Below are positions 24,090-36,624 of a DNA stretch of 64,000 nt, in pieces. A model generated the notes under the pieces. That model was not told the origin of the DNA and made no database searches. It saw nothing but the letters and a program-made list of their open reading frames with translations. The stretch is taken from assembly GCA_038093975.1 (NCBI GenBank), contig JBBPTG010000078.1:57671-121670 (forward strand), given 5' to 3'. This DNA comes from Chalciporus piperatus. Lineage: Eukaryota; Basidiomycota; Agaricomycetes; Boletales; Boletaceae. Position 1 is the stretch's first letter. Each line of letters begins with the position of its first letter. Made by a program: the position numbers and the translations under genes.

Positions 24090-24650
24090 TCTGCAAACGC
24101 CAACCATTCGTCCCTCTCAGAATCGCGCTGTTCGCAGATCGAGTCCATGGTCATCCATATTCGTCCCAAACACTGGCAGAACTTCGAACGCTATCAGGGC
24201 CTTCCAGTGGCTGCCATAGTAGCAGCGGGGAAATAAGGACGCCTTAATGTGACCCCGTTTCCCCGTAGAACCACAACGCCTCTCATGCGGTACACCAAGT
24301 TGTAGAAGGGCTCCGCAACAAGTCTTGAGGTGGAGAGAGGTCGCAGGGAGGGATCCCTGACTCGGAATCTGGCAGGCCATTTGAATCCCTTGAATCGTTG
24401 TTTTCAACTCGGGCCACTCGTCTTCATATCGTATTGCAGGAATTCGAAATCCTGGCAGGATAGAAAGAGGGATTGGTCGCTGTCTGCTGTCGCGAGACCA
24501 TGGGTGCACGGTGGGGCTGCGAAACGCGAAACATCAGTAAAGCAGCAATGCATATAAAACGTGCGAACAAGCTCGCGACAAGTAGATGGCTGTTTCAACA
24601 GCGAAAATAGCGAACGACATGGTACACCAACCATAAGAGCCCACACTCGA
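24090..24650 (-). pseudogene. Relic of the 47-48 kb kinase family
   Basis: Translated pieces match the N-terminal half of the intact gene at 47276-48375 in order: CRELVRTF, HGLATADSDQS, LSCQDFEFLQYD, then in another frame FPRCYYGSHWK and DLRTARF. The frame changes and the lost catalytic half show it is a pseudogene. Its 3' piece recurs at 26000-26090 (opposite strand) and 50530-50650 (plus). Confidence 0.5.
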
Positions 24651-24938
24651 AGCGTGATCTATAGACGCCGAGCCGGGCCATGACGGTGTGGTGACTCCCT
24701 GTCCAAGAAAGCACCCAATTCAAGTTGCAAAGTCTTAGTCAAGTCCGAGTCTTCATGGGGCTGAAGAGACCCGGACCAGTATCACTGGCGTCTGCCATGA
24801 TGGTCAGCAGTCATGCATCATGCAGGCGCCCACAGTTGGAAATGCGGAAGGTCTGACTCGTTTGGGACTGACTAATGATTGCTTCTTAAGTTTTTACCCC
24901 TACAGTTGCTGACGCTGCCTCGACAGGTCATGTCCAGC
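24651..24938. other. Intergenic DNA before the APH-like pseudogene
   Basis: No gene seen. Part of it (about 24640-24900) resembles 27170-27360 (for example ggtcaccgtggtgactccctgtcc-like text and catggggctg, shared in pieces), so it is a local dispersed repeat rather than unique promoter. Confidence 0.35.
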
Positions 24939-25960
24939 ATGAGCCCGCTCCTTGTATGAATCAGCTTTGCCTTCACCCTCCCCCGCCGCAGTTTCTAACG
25001 ACATTTCTCTATAGACTGTCGCAGAGCTGCTTGAGCACGAGCGTCTCCAAATTGTCCAGCACTTCCTCGCCCTACCTAGAAATAAGCACTACACCAACCA
25101 CTTCATTTTCAGCCTGCTGGGAAGGCCCGCCTTGTTCGTCAAGTACGGCGGAGAGGAGCTTCTGGCCGAGGCCAGCACGCAGTCCTTCTTCCACGCTCTT
25201 GCCTGGAAGGACAGTTCAGCTCCTGGCATTCCCGCCATCTATGACGCCTTCCGCGGGCATGCCAGTGGATACTATTTTATGGTCATGGAGAAAGTTGATT
25301 TTCCGACCCTGGCCAGCGACTCTATTACAAACGATCGTGCCGTAGAACGCGCCGCTTTTGCCGTCGGCTGGCTTCTCGCCCAGATGCCCAATGTTCCTAG
25401 TACTTGCTTTGGTAGGATTTCGGCCCAGGAGGCGTGTGTCTACCACCCCTTCTTCAAGGATCACCAGGCGCCATGCCAAGTTTGTCAATAAGGTATGAAT
25501 CTCACCCTTGACCGATTTCATGGCTTGTTATTGAACCATCCCGCAGGCGCTTGTGCAATCTCGAAGGGCAGCAAAAGAAATGACAAAGCCCATCTCTTTC
25601 TCGAATGAACTCTTCATCTGTCACTCCGACATCCACAAGGACAACTTCCTCATCGACATCGAGACTAACCGTATCTGGATTATTGACTTTGGACACATCA
25701 GCGTGCTCCCGCAGCCCTTCCAGCACTTCGCTTTCTTCTATACCGAGGAACCCTTCGCCGAAGAGGTCGGCAAGTGCCTTGGCTATCAGCAGTCCGACTC
25801 CGATATTGTCGCGATAGCGAGGGCCTCAAACGTGCTTAAGATGCGCGTGCCCACCGCCCTGGGTAAGTATTCGTCTAAGTAGTTTTATCGGCCAGGAGCT
25901 AAAACCCCTTTATTTACAGGACTGGATAAGTTTGGCAATGAGGCCCCTCGCCGGAGGTAG
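24939..25960 (+). pseudogene. APH/choline-kinase-like phosphotransferase, frameshifted copy 1
   Basis: Exons: MSPLL, intron, VAELLEHERLQIVQHFLALP, GRPALFVKYGGEELL, a middle with GYYFMVMEKVDFPTLA, intron, then FICHSDIHKDNFLID and IWIIDFGHISVLP, the APH catalytic loop (HxDxxxxN) and metal-binding Asp. A short last exon ends FGNEAPRRR at 25960. The family (PF01636-type) phosphorylates small molecules; the true substrate in fungi is usually unknown. Compared with the inverted copy at 50661-51700, 26 bp are missing after the codons for FFKDHQAP (about 25463), which shifts the frame and stops it at once. The other copy has different lesions, so each preserves what the other lost. Confidence 0.65.
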
Positions 25961-26640
25961 CTGCCCCGTTAATGTAACAGCCAGAAGGCCCCGATAGCGC
26001 TCGAAGTTCTGTTGGGACAATATGGATGACCGTAACTCGATCTGCGAACAGCGCGATTCTGAGAGGGACGAGTGGTTGGCGCTTGCGAGCCAGGCTATAA
26101 CCATCCACGAGTCCTCGTGCTGGAGAAACTCTGGGCCACATTTACTTCAAGTTGTACGGGCGGTCAGTGCGCCGCAAAGCGATCAGGGACAGCTAGCATG
26201 TAATTAGTTACCACTGCAGTGGCTACGGACGATACTAATCAATCTTGAGTCAGTCTCAAAGAAGTCAGATATCCGCCGTTCCGACTGTGGGCGCCTGGGG
26301 GTTAATGGCGCCCGAAGTCAATAAAGAATCCGTCAGACTACCTGGGCCAAAATCTATTCTTGTCGCGTTTGGACACCATTTATTGAAATTGGGGTCTATG
26401 ACGGTTTAGATGATCTCCTTTCAAGTTGACTCCACATTTGCGGCGTTCCTCAGGACCGCCATTGTTCATTGGAGCCATCCAGGGGGCATCCAGTATCGTT
26501 CCATCTGTAACTCCGCATTGTTTCCAAATATTGATGCACTGTGATGCGAAGGTGGCGAATGATACGGAGCGCTGGCTTTCATTTATGGAAGCTGTCCGGA
26601 CGTTCGGAGAGTTCAACACCTTAGGAGTTGGCTCTTAGTA
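25961..26640. repeat. Dispersed repeat block with kinase-family 3' relics
   Basis: 25961-26090 matches the flank of the second APH copy (50545-50660, inverted). 26250-26330 (gtcagatatccgc, actgtgggcgcctggg) matches 35300-35380. 26445-26560 matches, inverted, the outer promoter repeat at 21160-21240. No intact gene is seen; the block is a mosaic of local repeats. Confidence 0.5.
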
Positions 26641-27480
26641 CACCCTCTTCTGGTGGCTCTTCGATATTTTGGGCACGCATCCTCAACAGACCAATGACCT
26701 CCAGGTGTTATCTCTTCAGTTGATAGGCACGATCTTTCGGATCTGGGGGTCCCGGTCAGATACCCATTGTATATACCCATTGGAATCTTGAGAGTTTTTG
26801 ACAACTCGGAATTAGAGCCACAACATCTTATTTTACTTGCAATTTTTGGTCCTTGGAATGGATAGATCGTACTCAAAACCCATCTTCAATAATTTTTTCG
26901 AGCTTCCAGAACAATGTATTACTATTACTATTACATAAAAAGTTTACTTCGCACGAGCAGTTCTGCCATAGTAGTACATATCAGCGGGGATAGTATAAGG
27001 ACATCCTTAAAGTGTCCCCGTGTCCCCGTAGTAGAACCACGCCTCCCATGCGGTACACCCACGTTGTAGAAGGGTTCCGCAATGTTGATATCCAGCGGGA
27101 GGATGTCACAGCAGTACCGACCCGATATTCGCTCGCGGGGCCCCTGAGACTGAGCTCTATTTGCAGGGGTGATCTATAGACGAGCTGGGTTTGGGAGACT
27201 AAGACGAGCCGGGGCCACGGTGTGGTCACCAGTGCCAGTGACTCCCTGTCCAAGCTTGAAAGCGCCCAATTCAACTTCTTGTTGCAAAGTCTTACTAGTC
27301 AAGTCTTCATGGGGCTGTATCACTGGCATCTGCCATGGATGGCGAGCAGTCATGCATCATGCACAGTGACTGTAAACGTACCCATGAATCTCCAACTTAA
27401 ACACCTGAATCAAATCCCCCAAGTCCTCTAAATTCTCCGAGTCCTGCAGTCCTTCACAGTCCTTCACAAAATTGAAAAGA
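26641..27480. other. Non-coding stretch with a further kinase-family relic
   Basis: About 26985-27110 (ccccgtagtagaaccacgcc, then gcggtacacc, then gatatccagcggg) matches, on the minus strand, the N-lobe coding part of the 47-48 kb kinase and the relic near 24240-24310. The remainder shows no gene. Confidence 0.4.
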
Positions 27481-27919
27481 AATAATATCAATAGCATTGA
27501 TACACCTCATCGAAGCACGAAAAACGCACATGTGCTAGACATGAAAAAAAAAAACGAAACACGAAACACGAAACACGAAACACGAAAGGAAAAAAAGCGA
27601 TATTCGACAGACCGTAAATAAGTACTGTAACCTTGATCGTGATATGAGAGAGCGAGGGGAGAGAATAGAAAAACGAAAGGAAATGAGAATCGAGGAGAGG
27701 AGAGGGAAGTGAAGGGAAGGGAAAGGAAGGGAAAGGGAAAGGAAAGGAGTGGACGTGGAACGACAAAGTCCGAGGTTACTATTCGTTTCTACCCTGAACG
27801 CGGAAACCCAATGAATATAAAAAAAAAAAAAGTGGGAAAGTGGGAAAGTGGGTGGTGGGATCCCATCGTCGGATGGATATGGTGTAGAGCCAGGGTCACG
27901 GTTCACGAGAGAAAGTGGG

Positions 27920-27960
<41 letters not shown>

Positions 27961-28176
27961 AGGGAGAGAGGAATATGTCACAGACGTAAGGGAGGTTGAG
28001 ACATATTATAAAATCGCTGCCAGGGGTGCACATGCGATTCGAGAAAAAAAAAAAAAAAAAAAAAAGAGGTGTATGAGTTAAACGGGGGAAACGGTAACGG
28101 TAATAGCGAGGGGGGGGTAAAAGAAAGAAAAACGAAAAACGAAAAACGAAAACGAAAAAAAAAGCCGTGCGTGTCG
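27481..28176. repeat. Low-complexity 3' flank of KIN1 gene
   Basis: Purine-rich low-complexity DNA: repeated aaacacgaaacacg units near 27555-27590, a (GA)n microsatellite at 27922-27970, a poly(A) run at 28044-28065, and aaaacgaaaaacg units near 28130-28160. Probably 3'UTR and downstream DNA of the minus-strand KIN1 gene; no coding content recognised. Confidence 0.6.
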
Positions 28177-31100
28177 TCATAACTTTAACTCGGTAAGCAC
28201 CCTCCGAGCGAGCATCTGGTATTGCCACCCGTCCCCTCCCGCTCTCCGGAACTGAATCCCATGGAGAGGTAACCACGGGACCTAAAAATCATACTCGTGC
28301 ATCAGAAGAAAAAAAACACGCTCGATGGCATCACAGACCAACACTCACCTTGATGATATTTATCTCAAACCGCACCGACAACGAATTCGCGCCTATAATC
28401 TCAAACACCTCTCTGTCGACCTCCCCAGTAGGGAACGGCGTCGCCCGTGACGTCTGCGTCTGTGGTTGTGGTTGTGGCGTCGCAGAAAAGTCCCTGGGTA
28501 TAGGTGGCAACACCTTGCTCTTCGTCGGCGAATGAGATCGGAACGTCTGTTCATCCATCGGCAGTCCCCCCATCGTCGTCGACGTCCCATTCGCATTCGA
28601 CTCGTCCTGCTGCCGACAACTCTCAGCGAGCACCGTATGCGCCGTAGAAGACACATTAAAAAAGGACGAAGAACCACTGCTCGGAGTCGCACTGAGCGCC
28701 GTACCGACGGACGGTCTGTTCGGAAGCTCCTTGTCGGGCGACGTCGGCTCTTGCTCCCTGTCCTTGTCCCTGTCCTTGTCCTTTTCCTTGAGGCTCTCCC
28801 CCCCTCGACTCGACTTGACGCCAAACGACATCTTGGACGCCTTCTTGACCAACGACCGAGGCGTCTTACCACCACCCCCACCCCCACCACCCTGCGTGTC
28901 GTTCGAGCCCGACGAGCCGCGCCGACGATGGTGGTTGCTCGTCGGACGAGACTGCGCGGTCTCGGGAACAGACGACATGTCTATGGACGGTATATGAATG
29001 CATTCGAAACCGCTCTTGGTCTCGCGGTATTGAACCTGCATCCGATCGAGCACCTTCTTGATGTCCGCCTTGAGAACAGACGGTGGCTTCGTCGACGTCG
29101 TCGAGACGCTAAAATCCCCATCAGCATTCTCTCAGTTCTGGGCAACCCAACCCCAAACAAACGAACGCGCAAGACGCACCTGAACAACCCCTTGAGATGA
29201 ACCGGCTTGAAATCCTTGTCAGCATGTCCATCTTTAAAGCTCTCGTCCCGCCCCTCAGACGTCTCATGCTCCACATTCTCCTCCACCTCTTCCGTCCGTC
29301 CAAACTGCGCACCACCCACGCCCACGCTCACCGGTCTCCCACCGCCCGTCCCATACCCCGTCGAAGGTCTTCGATGCCTCCCGATCGTACCCCCAATACT
29401 AGGAAGCAACGCACCCCCAGTACTGCTCCGTCTCTCATGACGTACCGCACGTCCATGCGCATCCATGATCGTAGCCGCCCTCCGATGCGTATGTGTATGC
29501 GTATGCGTACTCGACGACAACGGCTGACTCTGACTCGCAGTGAGCGGCGGCGACGCGTACGCGCTCTGTCGTCGACCGTCAGACTCGGCCCGCCTCTCGT
29601 CGAATACGTCGGCCGTGTGAGGTCGTCTCTCGGCCTCCGTGTCCGTAGCCGCTTTGAGCCCAACACCACCGCCAACGCCAACGCCAACGCCAACACCAAC
29701 ACCGCCAACGACGGTCGTACGCTTCCCGATACTTCCCTGTCCTCGCTTCCCATCCTCACCTTTCCCACCCACCAAAAGCGTACCGAACCGCCTCACCAAC
29801 GTAGCGCCAGCCGATAACGGTCCTCCATCGTGCACCGCGACCCCACGATCGTCCTCGCCCGCAATCCTCGCCTTGGCCACTGCGAATTCACCAAACTCGG
29901 GTCCGGCCGTATGTGGGACGACTGGGACGGGTATGTTATCGTTGTTGTTATCGTTGTTGTTGTTGTCCTCCGCCAGCTCGTCCACGGGCCGCTCCGTCCC
30001 TCCAAACATCATCCCGCCGAGCGTACGAATTCCGGTCGGACGCTGACTCAGACTGTGGCTGCGACGGTGGGTGGATGCAGGTGGCGCGCGTGGCATCGTC
30101 ATCGTCGGGGTCGCAGGCGTGAGTGGAACCCCAGAGACGTCCACTCGTTTGGCATTGACAGACGATGGTGGTGGCGGCGGCGACGACGACGACGAGGCAG
30201 GCAACCCAACGTCGCGCGCTCTCGGTTGTCCGTGGAACCCACCCGTCATAGGTGGAGCGGAAGCTGCCGTCGCATCGTAAGACATGCCAGAATAGTGCAA
30301 GGTCTCCGGTGCTGGTAGACGCGGAAGTGGCATGCTGTAGTCGGCCTTGGTGGACGTGGGTGGGGAAAGTTGTTGGGCGTCTCGTTTCGCCGCTTGAGTC
30401 GTCGAGGTATATGCGCCTGGGATAGAGGGTTCGTCGCCTACGGGAACGTTGAGGGCAGCACCGGACTGAATGGAGAGTTGCGAGCTCGCAAAGTGGCCTG
30501 GGCCATATACGCGTTCGCGTTCGAGCTTCTCCCGAGCGAGGTAGTAAATGGAGATGAGGGGATGGAACCCGCGAGTTGGATCGACAGGGTCGCGACCAGC
30601 ATCCACGATAGAGAGATGGGATTGAGAGTTGGGCGGCGAATGAGAAGGGGTGGTCGGCGGAGAGGATGCTGGTGAGAACAGCTTGCGCCGGTAGAAATCG
30701 AGCCCAGAGAAACGCTTGGACTTCTTCGACGGCGTCAAGCCGTCCTTGTGAATGTTGGACGAGGACCCGTCGAACGAAATGGCAAGAGACGAGTTGGAGA
30801 AAGACTCGCCCCAACGACCGGATGTGCCGTTTCGACCTCGTTTCCTGTCCCAGGCGGCAGCAGCTCGAAGGTATGCTTCAGATTCCAGGACGGCAATGAG
30901 TTTGCGTTCGATGTCCTCCTCAGTGCCAAACTCGAACCCTTTCATCCCTCGAATGACCTGCCTGTCGAGCTCGTCCGAGCGAAGAGGTTCGCGATGGACG
31001 AGATGAGAGTCGGGCGGGCCGTTGAAGCCACGAACCATCCATGGGTGTTCGAGCACCTCGCTCAGTGGTGCCCGCGCAGCAGGATTGGTCACGAGCATCC

Positions 31101-32507
31101 GCGAGAGCAAGTGCTTGCACTCTGTAATCGAAATTAGGGACCAGTAAAGGTGTGAAGAGTTTGATGACGCACCAGCGCTCAACCAGACCGGATACTCTAC
31201 AAATCCACGCTTAATCTTGGCATGCAACGCCGGCATGCTCTGATCATCGAACGGGACCTTTCCGCATACGAGCACGTAAAGGACGACGCCGAAACTCCAT
31301 ACATCGACTTCGGGTCCGAGATAAGCTTTGGCGTTCAATAACTCGGGTGCCGCAAAGTACAGCGAACCGCAGAAAGTAGAGAGTCGTTCTGCAGGGTCGT
31401 ACAAGTTTGAGAGCCCGAAATCGATGATCTTGATATTTCCGGTCTCGGATATAAGAATGTTCTCGATTTTGAGATCTGCAAAAAGCAGGCAAGGACGTCA
31501 AATGCGAGGCGCATGAAAAGGAAGCGAAGAGACGTACCGCGGTGAACGACATTATTGCGGTGGCAGTAGTCAAGTGCACTGCCAATCTGACGAGTAAACT
31601 TGCGGGCGACACGTTCGCGCAGTCGACCATGACTGATGATGTAGTCGAGCATCTGACCGCCGCTGATGTACTCGAATACCATGTAATAGTGATGTTGATG
31701 GACGATCATTTCGCGCATGCCGCAGACGTATGGGTGGTGAAGAAGCATGGATAAGGCAGCTTCACGGATTGTTCTGATTTCCTTTGATGCATCTTTAGAG
31801 GCTTGCTTTGCGATAGCTTCTGGTGTAGCGTTTGAACCGTTTGGTTGAGATGTGGAAGGGTGAACGCGGGGAAGGATTTTTATTGCGAGCTAGCGACGTT
31901 GTAAAAAGTGAGTAGACAGTTCGAACTGGAGTCCTTTGGGAACACGCACCTTTTCCTCCGTGACGTTGTGTATCCCTAGCTTGACTTTGCCCATGCTGCC
32001 GGCACCGAGGGTCTTGGTGAGGGTGTAATCGCCAAGGACTCTGTTTGAACTTCTGCCCTGCTTCGAGGAGGATGCATCTCTGTGAGGACGGTGTTTCTGT
32101 TCTGACATGGGTTGTCTGTCGCGATCGGATGAGCTGGTCTGAGGAGAGGTGCTGTATGACTGAGGGGGCATAGACACGGGTCTCTGTCTGTGCTGGGTCG
32201 ACAGTGCCCTCGCCGTCGGAACAGGCAACGGGCGAATTATTGTCGACGCCGAGTGGGACGATGAGGAAAGAGGAGTTGTCGTCGTCGTGGACGTCGTGGA
32301 GGTAGTTTTTGAGTTCGGGGAGGGAGAGGAAGGAGGAGGAAAGTGGGATGAGTGTGGCTGAGCAAGTGGGTGTAACCCAGTGGTCGTAATACCACTAGCG
32401 ATGGGCAACTCAAACTCGCCTCCGCGCCCGTCTCCCTCTTCTGCCCAATTTTCTTCTGGTACACGTCCAAGGCTCGTCGCTACAGCTCCTGGGTAGTACG
32501 CCGCCAT
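28177..32507 (-). CDS. kin1: KIN1/PAR-1 (MARK)-type serine/threonine kinase with KA1 domain
   Basis: Start [16 protein letters not shown] at 32507, followed by a Ser/Pro/Thr-rich N-terminus. The kinase domain has glycine loop [12 protein letters not shown] (near 32010), catalytic loop HRDLK split by an intron near 31540, [11 protein letters not shown] near 31420, and [13 protein letters not shown] very long disordered linker includes Asn and Gly-Val runs. The conserved piece KPVHLKGLF joins over an intron to [19 protein letters not shown] and [11 protein letters not shown] near 29000. The last two exons code a KA1 domain: FEINIIK, intron, [17 protein letters not shown], ending TELKL before TGA 28177-28179. 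By homology with yeast Kin1/Kin2 and fission yeast kin1 it acts at the cortex in polarity, secretion and septation. It is the best preserved core gene here. Confidence 0.9.
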
Positions 32508-32948
32508 CGTCGTGGACGGTCTCAGTAGGCTCAGCTCTCTCTTTAGTCAGACTCGCCGATTCAACCACAAGGCAGTGCGCTCGAGATGTGTAAATCAGGA
32601 CACAATCCCTTTCCCTCCCTACTCGCTCGACCCGTCGTCTGTGCTCCTCCTACTAATACCCTCTTGCGGAGCGCTGCGGAATCCGGCGTCACGCATCTGA
32701 TCCCTGGCCCACATGCAGCCACACGCTCATGACCACCTCGGTAGCGACAACTCACCCAAGCCCCACATTATTAACACTCCCAGGCTCAGGCACAAATCAC
32801 CATCCTCGTTCGCATACAACAATGATGACATCAACCTCAACGATTACCAAAAGTTGTCAAACTCGCTGACCTCAATCCACAGCGCACCATTCTCTCGAGG
32901 ACACAGCATCACCCACAATATTATATCCCCGACATTCATCGTCTGTGA
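32508..32948. other. KIN1 upstream region
   Basis: Probable 5'UTR and promoter of the minus-strand KIN1 gene; no gene or clear TATA element recognised. Confidence 0.4.
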
Positions 32949-33425
32949 TCACCACGGAAACTCCTTTCCCTGATAATTCCCAGCATCAGCCGCCGTCACA
33001 ACATCCAAAATCGCACTGTCACCGCCCATCTTTGCCTTTACCCACCCCGGATCCATCGACACCGGAATGAAATCAGGTCTTTCCTTGGCCTGTTTGTACG
33101 TTTGCTTGCCAGGCGCAGGGAGAGATATGATTGTAAGCACGCCAGCGCCGGAGAGACGAAAGCACAGGACGTGTTCAACGCCGTGTTGCTAAAGCTGTAA
33201 CTCGTCGATTTGGATTCATGGTCTTCCCCAAGACTCGCAAGTGTACTCGTCATATTCTCGATGGGTCGAACGTGAATGCCAAGTTCTTTGCCAGGTTCTG
33301 CGAGAGTCGCGTAGATCTCATTCGCTCATGGACGTGGGATGGAACTGACCACCGTATTGTTGTTAATCACATAATCCAACCCCCCTTCTGTCCAGGATCC
33401 TCAGCACCCCTTTCGCGCCCCACCC
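32949..33425 (-). pseudogene. Short-chain dehydrogenase/reductase C-terminal relic
   Basis: Pieces typical of fungal SDRs appear in order on the minus strand: GLDYVINN (near 33370), EPGKELGIHVRPIENM, SYSFSNTALN (near 33190), then in another frame KQAKERPDFIPVSMDPGWV and NYQGKEFPW at the end. The frame breaks after SNTALN, and the Rossmann-fold N-terminus and YxxxK segment are missing or scrambled. Non-functional remnant. Confidence 0.55.
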
Positions 33426-34459
33426 CCTCGATGCTCCCTTCGTTCGTAACGTCGAGCTATACGATGTGTAGCGTACCAGGACCGGAGCCTAATAGGGAGT
33501 TCCGTCGCTGTCGATGGGGAGTGGCACTGTGGTGTAGGGAGCGGGAACGGGAACAGGAACAGGAACGGGTTGGACAAGCAGAGAAACCGATCAGTGCGCA
33601 CCCCGTCACGAGCCATGTATATCCCGCCGTGAATGACTAGTCAGTTTCAGCGTTCCATGAACCCAGATGTCGTCCCGAACTGCAATCCAAGTCCGCGCAA
33701 TTGGTGGTTTGAACCCGTGCCCTTCTCCGACTCACTTGGGCAACATCATGATCCTCGTCGGAATCGTGTTTGAATATCACACACAACATTGGGACGCTTG
33801 TGATTATGGACCAATTGGTTTGACCCGAATCTCAAGGTCAGATTTCGTGGCTCTACCTTGCGATCATGTCTTATGCGCGTAGGGAACCGATTTTTCAGAG
33901 GTATAAGCCGAATATTGGCCAACACGTATCCAAATGCCAGTCGGTACAGTTGTCTTTCTGAAGGCCTAGACCTAACGGTGCATACGATACACAGCGCCGA
34001 GCAAACACCAGCCCAAAGGCAGAAAACGGCAAAAGAATCCTCCAAAGAAGTCCAGCACGTGTTCTACAGCCTTCGTTAAACAACAACAAACCTCAAAATC
34101 TGGCAGATCAGATCACAGATCTCAGTGAGGCCCGGTCCCCTTCAACGCCGACTACAATTCAATGCTGCAGATAACTTACGACGTGCATCGCCGTTGCCAT
34201 TTTTTTTTGCTTTCCCTGGTTTCGTGCACGATCTACTTATCAGTTTCATTTGCGTGTAGTTATCGTGATCGGGGTGGTGGCGATGGCACCCCGCGTTGAT
34301 TCGCACGCAGGTAATGTCTGGGTCCTCTTCGCGAATATCATCTGACTTGAAACCAACGACGTGGTTAGTTCCACGTGCATGCCTTGCTCTTCGGCCTCCG
34401 GTCTCTTCCGAACCCCTGATCATGCACAGCCACACCGATGAGAAACACACATAATGGGC
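33426..34459. other. Intergenic DNA, no gene recognised
   Basis: Includes a gaacggga/aacagga short-repeat patch near 33540-33570. Nothing with gene-like motifs was seen on either strand. Confidence 0.4.
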
Positions 34460-34745
34460 CGCAGTCACAGTTCGAGTCAGCGTCCAACCCGGATTCGTAT
34501 GTTTGGTGGGATGTTTGGAGCGACGGAGCGGCCTGTGAACGAGCTGGCGGAGGATAATATAGCTGTCCCTCATACGGCTGGACCCGAGTTTAGTGAATTT
34601 GCTACCGCCAAGGAGAGAATTGCTGGCGAGGACGATCGCGGCGTGCACGATGGACCGTTATCGATTTATCAGCGGGTGCTACTCTGGTGAGGACGTTCGG
34701 AACGCCACTCTCTGCGAGTCAGAGTCAGCCTCACAATGCAATCCC
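34454..34745 (+). pseudogene. Internally deleted fragment of the KIN1 linker
   Basis: The translation contains SQRPTRIRMFGGMFGATERP, then [26 protein letters not shown] and EDDRGVHDGPL. The same order occurs in the KIN1 linker (about 30050-29800 on the minus strand), but the Asn-rich stretch and the part between GATLVR and ASQSQP are deleted. It carries no kinase or KA1 domain. It is a copied scrap of the neighbouring gene in inverted orientation, fused at once to the kinase relic that follows. Confidence 0.7.
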
Positions 34746-35290
34746 CAGGCTCGAGCTCGCTGTTCATGGTCTCGCGACAAACAGCAATCCGTCGCCTTTC
34801 TATCTATCTTGTCAGGATTTCGAATTCCTGGAACAGTATATGCACGAACACGAGTGGCCCGAATTCCATGATTCACGTTGCCGAGATCCCTACCTGCTAC
34901 CTCCCTTCGCCTCAGGATTTCATCTCGAGCTCACTTCTGGCGAGCGGGCATCAGGTGGAGCCGGGGGTGCTGTCTATTCGTGCACCGTTGATCCGACTCC
35001 GTGCTCGGCTGCTGCGTTATACATCAACCATCTCCGCCTCCTCCCCGCTGGCTATCAAAATTACGGAGCTCGGCGGCGTACCGCGCGGGAGGCATGGTTC
35101 TAGAGGAAATGGAGTCACTTTAAGGCGTCCAACTTATTCCCCGTTGCTATGGCTTCTTTGTGGCGGGGGTCCCTGGTGGCGTTTGAAGAATCGAATTTCT
35201 GCTTGGGATGATATGGATGACCGTGACCCGATCGACTGGCAGCGCGAATCTGAGCGGGCCACATCTGGCCATATTTACCTGACTTGAAAT
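34746..35290 (+). pseudogene. Relic of the 47-48 kb kinase family
   Basis: Begins LELAVHGLATNSNPSPFYLS, then CQDFEFLEQY, GFHLELTSGE, GGAVYSCTVDPTPCSAA and REAWF followed by a stop. All match in order the N-lobe part of the gene at 47276-48375 (HLELTLSE, GAVYSCAVNTTCSAA, AREAWFYDKMESL). Later pieces are in shifted frames and the catalytic half is absent. The flank after it (35300-35530) repeats DNA at 26250-26420. Confidence 0.6.
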
Positions 35291-35851
35291 TCAAATTGGC
35301 TTGAGTCAGTTTCAAAAGAGTCAGATATCCGCATTTCCAACTGTGGGCGCCTGGGCGTCGATGACGCCCGAAGTCGGTCACGGTTACATTTCTCTTTTGT
35401 CAAGGAAGAAGGATGATTGTGATGTGGAGTGGATGTACAGGCGCGGGCGTTTCAAGTTGTCCCTGGCTAATCTATTCTCGTCGCGTTCAGGCGTCATTTG
35501 TGAAATTGATCTATTGTTTGGATGGCTTCTGTTGTGCGGGACCTTGAATTGAACACACACGATTCGGGGCCTTGCGGGACTGTGGATTTATTCAGCTTAA
35601 GATTCGTTATGTAGATACTTATTAACTTTGCCAATGATCCAGACCTGATTAGGTAACACTTTGTCGCTCCAAACAGAGAAGGGGGTTTGTCGGACGATCT
35701 CGTCGTTTTTTTGTGGATTTCTCGAACTCGCAAGGTCCTCATCACTGTTCGTAACTTATATCCATCTTCTTTGTTTTTGCTCAACCATACAGATATACAG
35801 TATACGCTCCTAGTCTACACATTATCACATAACCCTCCGAGTGCAATCAAA

Positions 35852-36624
35852 ATGTCTGAGCTGACGCAGCCCACGCAAGACGAAGTCAAACAAGAAGACA
35901 ACGCGCCCATCAACGTCAAGGTAAGCTTGTTCATTTTTCATTTCTCTGTCTTTCACTCCTTTTTTCATTTTCCCTGGCCTATCGCTTCCTCTCATGCCCA
36001 TTGCCACCGATCGCCTATCATTCATCACCCACCATCGACCATTGCTCGAGGCGCATCCATGGATGATTGACTAATGTTTATGCACAGGTCGTGAGCTCGA
36101 CGGGGGATGAGGTCTTTTTCAAAATAAAGCGCAACACGAAATTGAGCAAGTTGCAAGGGGCTTATGCGGGTAAAGTGGGCAAGGACGTGAGCAGCATTCG
36201 GTACGTCTCCCTTATCTTTTTTATTTATTTTTATTTTTCGTTTCGGTCATCTTCACCTCGCTGTATCCCTGAGGATATCTCTTCGAAATGGGCTGCCTCT
36301 GATCCAATGCTCCGTCGCCATTGACGCGCCTTGACATTTTCCCCGTTCCTTCCTCTGTTAGGTTTTTGTACGACGGTAACAGGATAAATGACGAGGATAC
36401 ACCGGCTTCTCTCGACATGGAAGACAACGGTGAGCGCTCGGTTCATTGCCTTGATACGCTCCCCCTTCTAACTCCGACTCTATCTTATCTCTGCAGACAC
36501 GATCGATGTCATGGTCGAACGTACGTATTCATCTCCATCTCGTTCATTTATCTTTTCCACGAACATTCTGTTGATCATTTCGCTTGGTTGCTTTCGCACA
36601 GAGGTCGGAGGGGGCTGGTCATGA
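35852..36624 (+). CDS. SMT3: SUMO (ubiquitin-like modifier)
   Basis: Five exons: 35852-35920, 36088-36200, 36362-36429, 36497-36520 and 36602-36624, giving 98 residues. It contains INVKVVSSTGDEVFFKIKRN, LSKLQGAYAGKVGKDVSSIR, FLYDGNRINDEDTPASLDME and DTIDVMVEQVGGG, the classic SUMO fold. The di-Gly is followed by a short tail (WS) to be removed by a SUMO protease before conjugation. The N-terminus has VKQED, a psi-K-x-E-type SUMO consensus (VKQE) that may allow poly-SUMO chains; that is inference. SUMO is attached to lysines via E1 (Aos1-Uba2) and Ubc9. All splice sites are GT-AG and the frame is intact. Confidence 0.93.

Noticed and set aside
27922..28065. (GA)n and poly(A) runs as possible retroposon tail
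   Set aside because: No retroelement coding sequence or target duplication nearby; explained as simple sequence in the KIN1 3' flank.
28400..30700. Long open frames on the plus strand opposite KIN1
   Set aside because: They mirror the low-complexity, GC-biased KIN1 linker (Arg/Pro-rich shadows). The minus strand carries the recognisable kinase and KA1 motifs.
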